The position numbers and the translations under genes are program-made. The notes beneath the pieces were generated by a model, which saw only the letters and a list, made by a program, of their open reading frames with translations, was not told the origin of the DNA and made no database searches. A DNA stretch of 36,061 nt from Bacteroidota bacterium (GTDB lineage: Bacteria > Bacteroidota > Bacteroidia > Chitinophagales > Saprospiraceae), in the NCBI GenBank assembly GCA_016234735.1, contig JACRAN010000310.1, positions 1 through 36,061 on the forward strand, given 5' to 3'. Numbering within the stretch: the stretch's first letter is position 1; the number at the start of each line of letters is the position of its first letter. Shown here piece by piece: positions 9,520 to 17,594 of the stretch.

Positions 9520-9954
9520 TCAGGCTACAGTCCCGGATTTTTTTTGTAGAAAATATTGGTCTAGCGAAAGCGGGCCAGCCCCAAAAAGAAAATAGGTAAC
9601 GAGGAGAAAAAGCACCAAAGCAGCCAATTCGAGGGATTGACCGCCCATCATCAGCCCCTTTTCGGCATGGACGACAAACACCGCAGCCGCCAAAATCGGG
9701 ATTTGAACCAATGCCCCCAGCCGGGTGAAAATGCCGAGCACCAGGGACAAGCCTCCCGCTATGTGGGCAATGATGATATAGGAAAACCACATGTGGAGCG
9801 TGTTGTCGTCAATCAGTTGGGTCAGGGCATCGGGGTTGCTGAAAAGAAACCATCCCCTTACGGTCAGGGCAATTCCCAGGAAAATCCGAATCGAAGCATA
9901 CGCAGTGGATTGGTTGCGGTTGAACCGGTCGAAGAAGTTGTCGAGTTGTTGCAT
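9520..9954 (-). CDS. DoxX family membrane protein
   Basis: The start is placed at ATG 9954 (MQQLDNFFDRFNRNQ); the longer frame to 10095 reads through low-complexity leader sequence. The 144-residue product has four hydrophobic helices with the DoxX-type pattern: an early arginine-rich turn (SIRIFLGIALTVRGWFLF), a central HIAGGLSLVLGIFTRLGALVQIP segment and a final LVTYFLFGAGPLSLDQ. The family is broad (DoxX/SURF4) and often of unknown or redox-related function. It lies between the last aromatic gene and the nar operon, in the same direction as both. The half-site ATTTAAG at 9964-9970 lies 10 bp upstream of the start. Confidence 0.7.
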   Translation of the reverse strand: MQQLDNFFDRFNRNQSTAYASIRIFLGIALTVRGWFLFSNPDALTQLIDDNTLHMWFSYIIIAHIAGGLSLVLGIFTRLGALVQIPILAAAVFVVHAEKGLMMGGQSLELAALVLFLLVTYFLFGAGPLSLDQYFLQKKSGTVA

Positions 9955-10081
9955 GACGTTCGTATTTAAGTGATTATAAAAATTAAACTTCGGGCATCCC
10001 CTCGCCCCCGACCCCTCTTCCCGAAAAATCGGGACTGGCTCTGCGAGGAGAGGGGAGACATGGCAGCCCTCTTCCCTGAAC

Positions 10082-12082
10082 TTACTTCCCCTCAAACTCC
10101 ACCCGCTTGCCGATGGAAGTCAGGCCGAGCAGGGCGTCCGAAGTGCTGAAAATAGTGTGGAGCTGTTCTATCTCTGAGGCGGGCCCTTTGGCTGCTTCGA
10201 TTAGGTGCTCGGCGATTCGCATGGCGACGGGGGCTTTCCGGCGCATTGTGCTAACTAGCTTGACAACTTCCTCGCTGCCGAGGTTTCCATTGACATATTC
10301 GCCGCCCATGATGGCGGCATAGCTATTTTGCTCGTAAATACGGCTGATGGCTGCCCATTTCCCACTCAGCGTCACTTCCGCAAGTTTGGGCAAGGCGGCT
10401 TTTCCGTCTAAAATATCGAACGCCTCCTCTTGGGAAATAACAGCATCAACCAGCCCGATTTCAGCGGCTTCGGCAGCAGTCAGCATTTTTCCCGTGAGTA
10501 TCAGGTACTTGGCAAGCCCTTTCCCTATTCGCTGGGTCGTCCGTTGCGTACCGCCCAAGCCGGGGTAGATGCCGATGCCGGTTTCAGGAAAAGCCATGCT
10601 CGCTTTCGGAGTCGCCAGCAGCACGTCGGCGCAGAGGGCCAGTTCCAAACCGCCACCCAACGCAAGGCCATTTAGCAGCGACACCACTTTCTTTGGGGAT
10701 TGGTCTATTTTATTGAAAACCTCCTGTCCGTATTTGGTGAAAGCCACAATCTTGTCGAGCGTTTGGCTTTTCATGTTTCTTACAAAAAACCGGATGTCGG
10801 CTCCCGCCACAAAAGCTTTTCCAGAGCCGGTGATGAAGATGGTTTTCACCGCTTCATCGGTATCGGCTGCGGAGAATTTTTCGTCGAGTTGCGCGACGAC
10901 TTCCTCGTTCAGCGCATTCAGGTCTTCCGGGCGGGCGAGGGTGATGATGGCACGGTCGCCCCGCTTCTCCAGCGTCACGTATTCCATTTTCCAGGTGCCT
11001 GCGGCAATGCCGGCGGGTATTTTTTCTCCGTAAAAATTGGCGTATTGTTCCACCAGCCTTCGCACCTCGCCTTCGCCGTATTGCTGCATCAGTTCGACCG
11101 GCCCTTTTTTCCAGCGCAAGCCGATTTTTGCGCCCCGGTTCAGTTCGGCGGAGCTGCACACTTTTTCTTCCAGAATTTGAGAGCAGACGAAAAACACGCA
11201 CCCCAGCATCCGCTCGATGACAATCTTTTCGACTTCCGGCGAGAGGGCGGGAGCATCGCTGGCAATTTCCCAAATTTTACCGCTTTCCACCTGCGCTTCC
11301 AGTCTGCCTGCGGGCTTGTACGAGGGTCCGAATGCTTCCAGCGCCCGCTGCGCATGGAGGGCAATGGGCACCCCGGTGGCGTTCATCAGGACGAACGGCC
11401 CCATGCCGGTACCGAAGGTTTTCAGGCAGACGGCATCAATGGCGGCGGGCGAAGCATTCAACGCTGCGAGCAGCCGCACCGCCTCGTTCAGCCAGGGCAC
11501 GAAGAAGCGGTTGATGGCAAAACCGTAGCGGTCTTTGGTGAAAATGGGGTCCTTCCCCGACTGGATGGCGAAGCGGTAACAGGCATCGAGCGTAATTTGG
11601 GCGGTCTTTTCGCCGGGAATGATTTCCATCAGCCTGTTTTTGGCGGCATGGTAAAAATAGTGCAGCCCGATGAACCGCTCTGGGTGGCTGACCGATGCCG
11701 CCAGTTCGGTGACGGAAAAAGAGGAGGTGTTCGTCGCCAGGATGGTGTCCGGCGGCACGATGCCCGACAGGGTTATGAACAGGCTGCATTTTGCCTCGAA
11801 GTTTTCAAAAATGGCTTCCTCGACGAGGTCGCATTTTTTCAAATCTTCCAGCTTTTCCGTCCCCGTGATGTTGGCGAGGACATGCTGCGCTTGTTCTTCG
11901 GTGAACACTTTGCGCTCCACGCCCTCCGCCAGCATTTTCCGAATGCCAGCCAACCCCCGCTCCACGTGCTGCACGGACACGTCGGCGAGCCAGACATTGA
12001 AACCTTCCTGCGCAAATTTCTGTGCCAGTGCAGCGCCCATCGTTCCCGCTCCCACGACGCCTACGTTTTTTATCTTTTTCAT
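10082..12082 (-). CDS. 3-hydroxyacyl-CoA dehydrogenase / enoyl-CoA hydratase fusion
   Basis: The 666-residue protein has an N-terminal NAD-binding 3-hydroxyacyl-CoA dehydrogenase (GAGTMG at 11-16; serine 120-121 in NTSS; catalytic pair H141 and E153) and a C-terminal crotonase domain from about residue 368 (GLALGGGLELALCAD, then FPETGIGIYPGLGGTQ carrying the acidic residues). The order is the reverse of E. coli FadB, as in several archaeal and bacterial fusions. In this cluster it would oxidise 3-hydroxypimeloyl-CoA and hydrate enoyl-CoA intermediates after ring opening. The usual HFFNP segment after the catalytic histidine reads HYFYHAA here, which may reflect an unusual dicarboxylic substrate. 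It is the last gene of the aromatic run. Confidence 0.9.
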   Translation of the reverse strand: MKKIKNVGVVGAGTMGAALAQKFAQEGFNVWLADVSVQHVERGLAGIRKMLAEGVERKVFTEEQAQHVLANITGTEKLEDLKKCDLVEEAIFENFEAKCSLFITLSGIVPPDTILATNTSSFSVTELAASVSHPERFIGLHYFYHAAKNRLMEIIPGEKTAQITLDACYRFAIQSGKDPIFTKDRYGFAINRFFVPWLNEAVRLLAALNASPAAIDAVCLKTFGTGMGPFVLMNATGVPIALHAQRALEAFGPSYKPAGRLEAQVESGKIWEIASDAPALSPEVEKIVIERMLGCVFFVCSQILEEKVCSSAELNRGAKIGLRWKKGPVELMQQYGEGEVRRLVEQYANFYGEKIPAGIAAGTWKMEYVTLEKRGDRAIITLARPEDLNALNEEVVAQLDEKFSAADTDEAVKTIFITGSGKAFVAGADIRFFVRNMKSQTLDKIVAFTKYGQEVFNKIDQSPKKVVSLLNGLALGGGLELALCADVLLATPKASMAFPETGIGIYPGLGGTQRTTQRIGKGLAKYLILTGKMLTAAEAAEIGLVDAVISQEEAFDILDGKAALPKLAEVTLSGKWAAISRIYEQNSYAAIMGGEYVNGNLGSEEVVKLVSTMRRKAPVAMRIAEHLIEAAKGPASEIEQLHTIFSTSDALLGLTSIGKRVEFEGK

Positions 12083-12101
12083 AAAAATTTGATTTCAGGC
12101 C

Positions 12102-12143
12102 AGACCTGTTAGCACTTCAAGTGCTAACAAGTCTAACAGGTCT
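12102..12143. repeat. Palindromic repeat over the dch stop codon
   Basis: This is the same family as 1703-1735, with a 9-bp insertion in one arm (42 bp in total). The reverse strand encodes the last residues of Dch (RPVRLVST) and its TGA stop at 12117-12119, so the repeat has become part of the coding sequence. Confidence 0.8.
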
Positions 12144-12911
12144 TTTCTGCCACACCGGATTCCGTTTTTCCAAAAAAGCGCTGATGCCCTCGTTGGCATC
12201 CGCCGTTGCCATCAATTGGTTGACGTACAGGTTTTCCAACTGCGGCAGAAAATTGCCGAGGATATGGTTGAATTTTGCCCTCACCGCTTTCACGCCGTAC
12301 CGCAGCGACGAAGCGCTCTTGGGCAGGATGTTTTTTTCAATCCAACTCCCCACGCCCTCCTCCAGGGCGGCTTTGTCTTCAAAAATTTCGTTCACCAGCC
12401 CGATGTTTTTGGCTTCCTCGCCGGTGACGGTCCTGCCCGTGAGGAGCAACTCCTCTGCCCGCGCCAACCCGATTTTTTCAGGCAAAATGACCGAGGCGGG
12501 CGGCGGGAACACCCCCAGCAAAATCTCCGGTTGTCCCAGCCGGGCACTCTTGTCGGCGAAAAGAAAATTGCACATCAGCGCCAGTTCCATGCCCCCTCCG
12601 AGACATTGCCCGGAAATCTTCGCCAGCGTTGGCACACACAAATCCCGGATGGAATAAAATAGCTGGTGAAACGAGCGGAGCATCGTGGCAGCGTATTCTT
12701 TTTGGTGCTCCTCCACGCTGGCGCCGAAGGAGAAATGCTTACCGGCCCCCTCGAAGGTGATGATTTTCAGTCCGTTTTCATCCTTGAAGGAATCGAAAAC
12801 CGCCTGCAATTCCTCCATCATGAGGTAGTCCAAAACGTTGCCCTTGCCGTCGTCGAGGGTGATGGCAGCGACCTGCCGGTCGTGGTGATATTCGAGTTTT
12901 ATTTTTTCCAT
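12117..12911 (-). CDS. dch: Cyclohexa-1,5-diene-1-carbonyl-CoA hydratase
   Basis: Dch is a crotonase-fold enzyme that adds water to the diene made by benzoyl-CoA reductase, giving 6-hydroxycyclohex-1-ene-1-carbonyl-CoA. The protein has 264 residues from ATG 12911; a TTG two codons upstream is less likely. Family segments include HFSFGASVEEHQ (about 59-70), GQCLGGGMELALMCNF and GQPEILLGVFPPPASVILP. It is next to oah and had, as in Thauera-type clusters. The last eight residues come from a dispersed palindrome and replace the normal C-terminus. This tail is unlikely to touch the active site. Confidence 0.92.
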   Translation of the reverse strand: MEKIKLEYHHDRQVAAITLDDGKGNVLDYLMMEELQAVFDSFKDENGLKIITFEGAGKHFSFGASVEEHQKEYAATMLRSFHQLFYSIRDLCVPTLAKISGQCLGGGMELALMCNFLFADKSARLGQPEILLGVFPPPASVILPEKIGLARAEELLLTGRTVTGEEAKNIGLVNEIFEDKAALEEGVGSWIEKNILPKSASSLRYGVKAVRAKFNHILGNFLPQLENLYVNQLMATADANEGISAFLEKRNPVWQKRPVRLVST

Positions 12912-12914
12912 TTT

Positions 12915-12972
12915 CAATCAATTTCAATCAATTTCAAACCACCTCAAACGATTTCAAACCACCTCAAACTAC
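12915..12972. repeat. TTTCAAACCACC tandem repeat between dch and oah
   Basis: Units TTTCAATCAA, TTTCAAACCACC and CTCAAAC fill the gap and run into the oah 3' end. It is the same type of sequence as the narG-narH gap (3312-3398). Confidence 0.5.
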
Positions 12973-14058
12973 CTCTGTTTGCGGCGAAATCGCCCGATGC
13001 AATTCCTCGTTCCACTCGTGCCCTTCGGCGAGCAGTTGGCGGAGTTTCACGAAATCCACCTCCCGCCTGTCCTTCGGTCCCTCGTTGAAGGCACGGAAGC
13101 CCGCCTTCGCCTCGGTCATCATGTTCAGCATCAGCCATTCCCGGTTGGCTTCCTTGTTTTTGTCCCAATGCTCCAGCTTCTTCTGGCGCACGGCGTTGAT
13201 GGTTTTCATGGTGCAGTTGGGGAAGGTATGCAGGAGCTTGCCGATGTAACTTTCCACCACTTCGTCTAACAGGGAGAGGTCAATTTCTCCGGCGGCGAGC
13301 AACGCCTTTCCTTTCGCCAGTTCCTCGCCGGTTTTCGGTTTGCCATAGACCATCCTGCCGTACTCGTCGAGCCAGCGGTCGGTGACCACCAGCGGGTTTG
13401 GGATGAATTTGCCGTCCACTTTCAGGGCGGGCACGATGTCGGAAATCAAGCCGTAATGATAAGCCTGATGCGCCGTCCAGGTTTCGCACATCGTCAGGGA
13501 ATACATCGCCCGCTCGATGCCGACGAACAGGTGCAGGAAGTCCGTTGCGCCGCCAACGGGGGCGCTACCGTGCTTGGGTCCCGCCTGCCCGAAACGGGCG
13601 AGGTCGTGCGCAATGGTGAAGTCGCAGGCCATGCCAATTTCCTGCCCCCCGGCGATGCGCATACCGTTCACCCGGCAGATGACGGGTTTTTCGCAGAGCA
13701 AAATCGCCGTCACCATGTCGTTGAACAGGCGCATGTACTGCCCGTACTCCTGCGGGTTGCCGGAGTAATATTCGGCGTACTCCTTCGTGTTGCCGCCCGT
13801 GCAAAATGCTTTGTCGCCAACGCCCGTGAACACCACCGCCACCACACTGCGGTCGTTGGAGGCTTCCCGAAATGCCAGGATGATTTCCTTCACGGCTTTC
13901 GTCGTGTAAGAATTGTATTGCTTCGGGTTGTTCAGGAAAATCCAGGCGTTGAAAAGCCCTTCGGCAGGCTGCCCGTTCTTGTCCTTGCAAGGGCGTTTTT
14001 CAAAAATGATTTCGGAAAAGTCCGTTTCTGCTAAGTTGTGATTCTTGAGTTCTTTCAT
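12964..14058 (-). CDS. oah: 6-oxocyclohex-1-ene-1-carbonyl-CoA hydrolase (BamA/Oah)
   Basis: Oah opens the ring hydrolytically, converting 6-oxocyclohex-1-ene-1-carbonyl-CoA to 3-hydroxypimeloyl-CoA. It is a 364-residue member of the crotonase superfamily, longer than ordinary hydratases as expected. Characteristic segments are NPKQYNSYTTKAVKEI, GDKAFCTGGNTKEYAEYYSG, GMRIAGGQEIGMACDF and GPKHGSAPVGGATDF. The bamA/oah gene is the usual marker for anaerobic aromatic degradation. The start ATG 14058 is preceded by an AGCCAAY leader repeat. The gap to had holds one of four large hairpin repeats. Confidence 0.95.
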   Translation of the reverse strand: MKELKNHNLAETDFSEIIFEKRPCKDKNGQPAEGLFNAWIFLNNPKQYNSYTTKAVKEIILAFREASNDRSVVAVVFTGVGDKAFCTGGNTKEYAEYYSGNPQEYGQYMRLFNDMVTAILLCEKPVICRVNGMRIAGGQEIGMACDFTIAHDLARFGQAGPKHGSAPVGGATDFLHLFVGIERAMYSLTMCETWTAHQAYHYGLISDIVPALKVDGKFIPNPLVVTDRWLDEYGRMVYGKPKTGEELAKGKALLAAGEIDLSLLDEVVESYIGKLLHTFPNCTMKTINAVRQKKLEHWDKNKEANREWLMLNMMTEAKAGFRAFNEGPKDRREVDFVKLRQLLAEGHEWNEELHRAISPQTEVV

Positions 14059-14070
14059 GGTTGAAATTTT

Positions 14071-14089
14071 TTGCTGTTGGCTGTTAGCC
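14071..14089. repeat. AGCCAAY leader repeat upstream of oah
   Basis: On the minus strand, GGCTAACAGCCAACAGC ends 12 bp before the oah start codon. It is closely related to the copies before narI, narG and bcrD. Confidence 0.6.
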
Positions 14090-14128
14090 TTATGTTATCA
14101 ACTTAAGCGAGGCGCGCGAGGAGGATGG

Positions 14129-14207
14129 GAACACTGATTAAACGGATTTGACAGATTGAGACGGATTTAATCCGTTGTTATCTGTTCAATCCGTTCAATC
14201 CGTGTTC
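14129..14207. repeat. Long hairpin repeat, copy 1 (oah-had gap)
   Basis: This is a 79-bp imperfect palindrome beginning GAACACTGATTAAACGGATT and ending with its complement (AATCCGTTCAATCCGTGTTC). It is preceded by a conserved GCGCGAGGAGGATGG. It is one of four copies in gaps of the aromatic gene run. It could form a strong mRNA hairpin. Confidence 0.85.
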
Positions 14208-14256
14208 TTTTAAGCTGACACTAACAAACTTCAAATCCCCCCCTGTCATCTCCGAG

Positions 14257-15306
14257 TTATCTATCCGGCACCAACACAGGTCGTTTCCCGTGCTTGTGAG
14301 CCAGCGCATTTTGGAATACTTCATTGATGGAATTCAGGGGAAAAATTTCCACGAAATCGCCCACTGGCAGCTTGCCTGCGGCGACGAGGTCGAGCACCTC
14401 CGGGTACAGTTCCGGCTTGCATCCCCAGGTGCCGATGAGCCTGGCATCGAACGCCATGAGGTTGCTCAGGCGGACTTCCAGCTTGTCCATCGTGAAACCG
14501 ACGACGGACATGGTGGAGGCGAAGGTGATGAGGTTGAAAGCCAATTCCTGTCCGGCGGCGGTGCCGGAGATTTCAAAAATCTTCCAGCCGTATTTCGGAG
14601 TGCCGAGTGCGGCGGCAATTTCCCGCACCCTGTTTTTCACTTCCCGGAGGTCCATGCCGCGGCTGTTCAGGGTGGCGTCAATGCCGTGGGCTTGCACCAG
14701 TTGGAGCTTTTCGTCGCTGACGTCGATGGCGAGCACTTTTGCGCCCATGATTTTGGCGAGCAGCGCCCCGTACAATCCCACCCCGCCGACGCCGATGACG
14801 ATGGCAAAATCGCCCGTCTCCAACTCCGATTTTTTCAAAACCTGGTAGGGCGTGGAAATGGCGTCGGCGACAACCGCCAGTTGTTCCAGCGGGTATTTTT
14901 CCAAAACGGCATCGGGCACGGGGCACAGGTAGCGGTGCGGTACTTTGATGTGCGAGGCGAAGCCGCCGTGGAAGTCGTTGCCGGGCATGAGCTGGTTTTG
15001 GCAAATGTTGCTGCGACCTTTCCGGCACAGGTCACATTCCCCGCAGGGCAGCACCGCCGGAATGATGACGTTTTTTCCTTTCATAAGCGCCGGACCTTCC
15101 ACCACCGTTCCGCTGATTTCGTGTCCGAGCGTGAGGGGCAGGGCGTGCTTGGTTTTCACGCCGTCGTGCCAAAAGCTGAGGTCGGTGTGGCAGACACCGC
15201 AGCCGGCGATTTTGACCAAAGCCTCCTCCGGCGAGATTTCAGGCAAGCTGATTTCCACGAGTTGGAAAGGCTCGTTCAAGGCGGTCATTTGCCATTGGTG
15301 CATCAT
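14257..15306 (-). CDS. had: 6-hydroxycyclohex-1-ene-1-carbonyl-CoA dehydrogenase
   Basis: Had is a zinc-dependent medium-chain alcohol dehydrogenase that oxidises the hydroxyl group formed by Dch, using NAD. The protein has 349 residues from ATG 15306; a TTG start at 15312 is possible. Visible ligands are C36 with the GHE motif at 61-63 for catalytic zinc and C88/C91/C94/C102 for structural zinc. The nucleotide-binding GVGGVG follows near residue 172. Between oah and thiolase this role is highly likely, because generic alcohol dehydrogenases rarely appear in this position. Large hairpin repeats lie on both sides. Confidence 0.93.
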   Translation of the reverse strand: MMHQWQMTALNEPFQLVEISLPEISPEEALVKIAGCGVCHTDLSFWHDGVKTKHALPLTLGHEISGTVVEGPALMKGKNVIIPAVLPCGECDLCRKGRSNICQNQLMPGNDFHGGFASHIKVPHRYLCPVPDAVLEKYPLEQLAVVADAISTPYQVLKKSELETGDFAIVIGVGGVGLYGALLAKIMGAKVLAIDVSDEKLQLVQAHGIDATLNSRGMDLREVKNRVREIAAALGTPKYGWKIFEISGTAAGQELAFNLITFASTMSVVGFTMDKLEVRLSNLMAFDARLIGTWGCKPELYPEVLDLVAAGKLPVGDFVEIFPLNSINEVFQNALAHKHGKRPVLVPDR

Positions 15307-15353
15307 GCTCAAATTGAGTTGAATTTTTATGGCATCGCTCGCGAGGAGGATGG

Positions 15354-15452
15354 GAACACGGATTGAACGGATTTGACGGATTAGGACGCCTGCCTGTCGG
15401 CAGACAGGGATTTAATCCGTTTTCATCTGTTCAATCCGTTCAATCCGTGTTC
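15354..15452. repeat. Long hairpin repeat, copy 2, with a nested palindrome
   Basis: This has the same arms as copy 1, GAACACGGATTGAACGG to its complement. The loop contains an added interleaved palindrome, CCTGCCTGTCGGCAGACAGG (15389-15408), and looks like one repeat inserted within another. It lies in the had-thiolase gap. Confidence 0.85.
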
Positions 15453-15466
15453 CTAAAATGCCAGTT

Positions 15467-16726
15467 TCACAAAATCGGGTTTTCAAACAACACCGCCGTC
15501 CCTTGCCCGCCGCCGATGCAGGCGGAAGCGATGCCGTATTTCACTTTTCGGATGTTCATTTCTCTCGAAAGCGTGAGCGAAAGGCGGACGCCCGTCGCTG
15601 CCAGCGGATGCCCCAGCGCAATCGCCCCGCCGTTGACGTTGAGGATGCTGCGTTCGAGACCCAGTTCCCGCTCGCAGCCGATGAGTTGCGCCGCAAATGC
15701 CTCGTTGATTTCAACCAAGCCGATGTCGGCGAGCGTCAAACCAGTTACCTCCAAAAGCAGGCGGATGGCTGGCACGGGTCCCAAGCCCATGTAGTTCGGG
15801 TCGAGGGCGCAGGTGGCGGAGGCGGCGACACGGGCGAGGGGCTTCAAATTTTTGGCTTCGGAGAAAGCTTTCGAGGCGACCACCACAGCGGCTGCGCCGT
15901 CCACGATGCCGCTCGAATTGGCAGCGGTCTGTACGCCGTCTTTGGTGAAAACGGGGGGCAGCTTCGCCATGTCTTCGAGGCTGGAGGGGCGGATGTTTTC
16001 GTCTTTGGCAAAATCCTTCACGCCCCTGGGAAGGTTCATTTTTCTGGGTTTCAAACCTTCCGCCTCGAACACCGCCGGGTTCATCGCCACGATTTCATCC
16101 CTGAAAAAACCACGCTCCACGGCAGCCACCGCCCGGTCAATGGACAGCTTGCCAAATTCGTCGGCTTCGGCTCTGGAAATGCCGTGCTTTTGCGCCACGT
16201 TTTCGGCGGTGCAGCCCATCGGCACGGCGGCGGTGTCGTTCAGGGCTTCCCAGAGCATGTCCACGAAATTGGGCTTGCCGAGGGCGTAGCCCATGCGGTT
16301 GCCGAAACTTGCCGTCGGCGAGAGGCTCATGTTTTCCGTGCCGCCGCAGAGGGTGGCTGCCGCTTTGCCCAGCGTGATTTGCTCCGCCCCCGCCACGATG
16401 ACCTCGAAGCCGGAGCCGCAGATGCGCTGCAACATCACCGCCGGAACGCCCGCCGGAATGCCCGCGTACAGCCCCACGTGCCGGGGAAGGAAGTAGCAGT
16501 CGGGCGAGCTTTGCCCGATGTTGGCGAACATCACCTGGTCAATGTCCTCCCCTTTCACGCCCGATTTTTCCAATGCCGCCCGGCTGGCGCAGATGCCGAG
16601 GTCAGTGGGTGAGACCAGTCCGAGCGTGCCGCAGAGCTTGCCGAAGGGGGTGCGGGCGCCGTTCAACAGGTAGATGTCGTCGTAGGTGATGGCGATGCCT
16701 TTTTGTTTATTGTGCATGGATTTCAT
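15467..16726 (-). CDS. Acetyl-CoA acyltransferase (thiolase)
   Basis: The protein has 419 residues from ATG 16726 (MKSMHNKQK; an ATG at 16717 is also possible). It shows the thiolase active-site cysteine in QRICGSG (C103), the histidine in GGAIALGHP (H373) and the second cysteine in SACIGGGQG (C403). In this cluster it would cleave 3-oxopimeloyl-CoA to glutaryl-CoA and acetyl-CoA. A longer frame to 16780 reads into the repeat that begins at 16742, so the earlier start is rejected. That repeat is only 15 bp upstream and marks the edge of the arr insertion. Confidence 0.92.
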   Translation of the reverse strand: MKSMHNKQKGIAITYDDIYLLNGARTPFGKLCGTLGLVSPTDLGICASRAALEKSGVKGEDIDQVMFANIGQSSPDCYFLPRHVGLYAGIPAGVPAVMLQRICGSGFEVIVAGAEQITLGKAAATLCGGTENMSLSPTASFGNRMGYALGKPNFVDMLWEALNDTAAVPMGCTAENVAQKHGISRAEADEFGKLSIDRAVAAVERGFFRDEIVAMNPAVFEAEGLKPRKMNLPRGVKDFAKDENIRPSSLEDMAKLPPVFTKDGVQTAANSSGIVDGAAAVVVASKAFSEAKNLKPLARVAASATCALDPNYMGLGPVPAIRLLLEVTGLTLADIGLVEINEAFAAQLIGCERELGLERSILNVNGGAIALGHPLAATGVRLSLTLSREMNIRKVKYGIASACIGGGQGTAVLFENPIL

Positions 16727-16741
16727 GTTCGTCAAATCACC

Positions 16742-16812
16742 GTCCCGGAGGGACGAAATATTGGTAGAAGCAATGCCCAAAATCGCCGTTCAGCGAGCCG
16801 TAGGTACGCAAC
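16742..16812 (+). repeat. Outer inverted repeat of the arr block, left copy
   Basis: The copy consists of a small hairpin (GTCCCGGAGGGAC), then AAATATTGGTAGAA, a 21-bp variable spacer and CAGCGAGCCGTAGGTACGCAAC. The inverse of this arrangement with a 20-bp spacer occurs at 17507-17577. The two copies face each other around arr. Confidence 0.8.
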
Positions 16813-16820
16813 AACGTTTT

Positions 16821-16896
16821 TCGGCTTGGCGATGTGGCGGTTTTTTTAGTACAAATGTTTCATTTAAGCACGTCAGCCGCCATATTGCCAAGCCGA
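16821..16896. repeat. Imperfect stem-loop downstream of arr
   Basis: Arms TCGGCTTGGCGATGTGGCGG (16821-16840) and CCGCCATATTGCCAAGCCGA (16877-16896) differ at two positions. Outer AACAACG (16810-16816) and CGTTGTT (16908-16914) also pair. The folded shape recalls integron attC sites, but the core bases do not match the attC consensus well. Confidence 0.65.
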
Positions 16897-17500
16897 TGTT
16901 AGCGGGTCGTTGTTCTATTTTGTCTTAAATTTTCCGTCCATTCTGTGCAGTCTTAATGCTTTAATTCACTTCCGTTTATTATGATATGAAATTTAGTCGA
17001 TAAGAGAGTCAAAACCTTCTTCTTAAAGTCGTTCAAGGTGGTCTTTCATCACTTTAACTTGTTCTATTGGATGTCCTTGCCAATTGGCAACTTCTCCGAC
17101 AACTCTAAAAGGATGTGTTGAACGATATGATTTTGTCGGATTACCTGGGAATTTTTTGTCTGTCAAGTCAGGGTCGTCTTCAATTAGTCCTGTTGGTTCA
17201 ACTAAATAAATTCTTTCCCGTCCTTCGCCAAATGCAAGTTCGGCTCCCCAAATAGCAGCGTCCAATGTCGCTGTCAAGAAAATGTATTTCGCATTTTTTC
17301 TTTGTCCATAGTTCGAGTTGAAACCAACTTCGATTAGGTCGCCTACTTTTAGGTCACCCCTTGTTCCGTGAAAATAAGTCTGAGCGAAAGGTGTCGCACC
17401 TTGTCCGTTTATATTGTCTTTCTTTTGTTCCATTGTCAAAATTTATAATTGATTGTTACTTCGTCTCTGTTGGCTGGTCCTTATACAATGCCCGCTAACA
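16897..17500. mobile_element. arr cassette bounded by TGTTAGCGGG inverted repeats
   Basis: The left end reads TGTTAGCGGGTCGTTGTT (about 16897-16914) and the right end is the inverse of TGTTAGCGGGCATTGTA (about 17484-17500). Between them lies only arr. The block is visibly more AT-rich than its neighbours and lies between two genes of one operon. No integrase or transposase is present in the window, so the mechanism (cassette, non-autonomous element or old transfer) is open. Confidence 0.5.
17023..17433 (-). CDS. arr: Rifamycin ADP-ribosyltransferase
   Basis: Arr inactivates rifamycins by transferring ADP-ribose from NAD. The 136-residue product from ATG 17433 contains the family features FHGTRGDLKVGDLIEVG, AAIWGAELAFGEGRERIYLVEP and the strongly conserved DDPDLTDKKFPGNPTKSYRS. 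The length is normal for Arr. Base composition is clearly AT-richer than the surrounding pathway genes. It has no relation to aromatic degradation, and its position between thiolase and the activase fusion, inside nested inverted repeats, points to acquisition by transfer. A TTG start two codons upstream is possible. Confidence 0.93.
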   Translation of the reverse strand: MEQKKDNINGQGATPFAQTYFHGTRGDLKVGDLIEVGFNSNYGQRKNAKYIFLTATLDAAIWGAELAFGEGRERIYLVEPTGLIEDDPDLTDKKFPGNPTKSYRSTHPFRVVGEVANWQGHPIEQVKVMKDHLERL

Positions 17501-17506
17501 CCAGCA

Positions 17507-17577
17507 GTTGCGTACCTACGGCACGCTGGACATTTTCTTATTTCAATGTTCTACCAATATTTTGCCCCTAACGGGGC
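17507..17577 (-). repeat. Outer inverted repeat of the arr block, right copy
   Basis: This is the reverse complement of the 16742-16812 unit: GTTGCGTACCTACGGC, spacer, TTCTACCAATATT and a small hairpin (GCCCCTAACGGGGC). It ends 17 bp before the stop codon of the activase fusion. Confidence 0.8.
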
Positions 17578-17594
17578 AATGCAAAATCAAGATT

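Noticed and set aside
16821-16914. Integron attC site after arr
   Set aside because: The fold resembles attC, but the core triplets do not match the RYYYAAC/GTTRRRY consensus and no integrase gene is in the window. It is kept as a stem-loop only.
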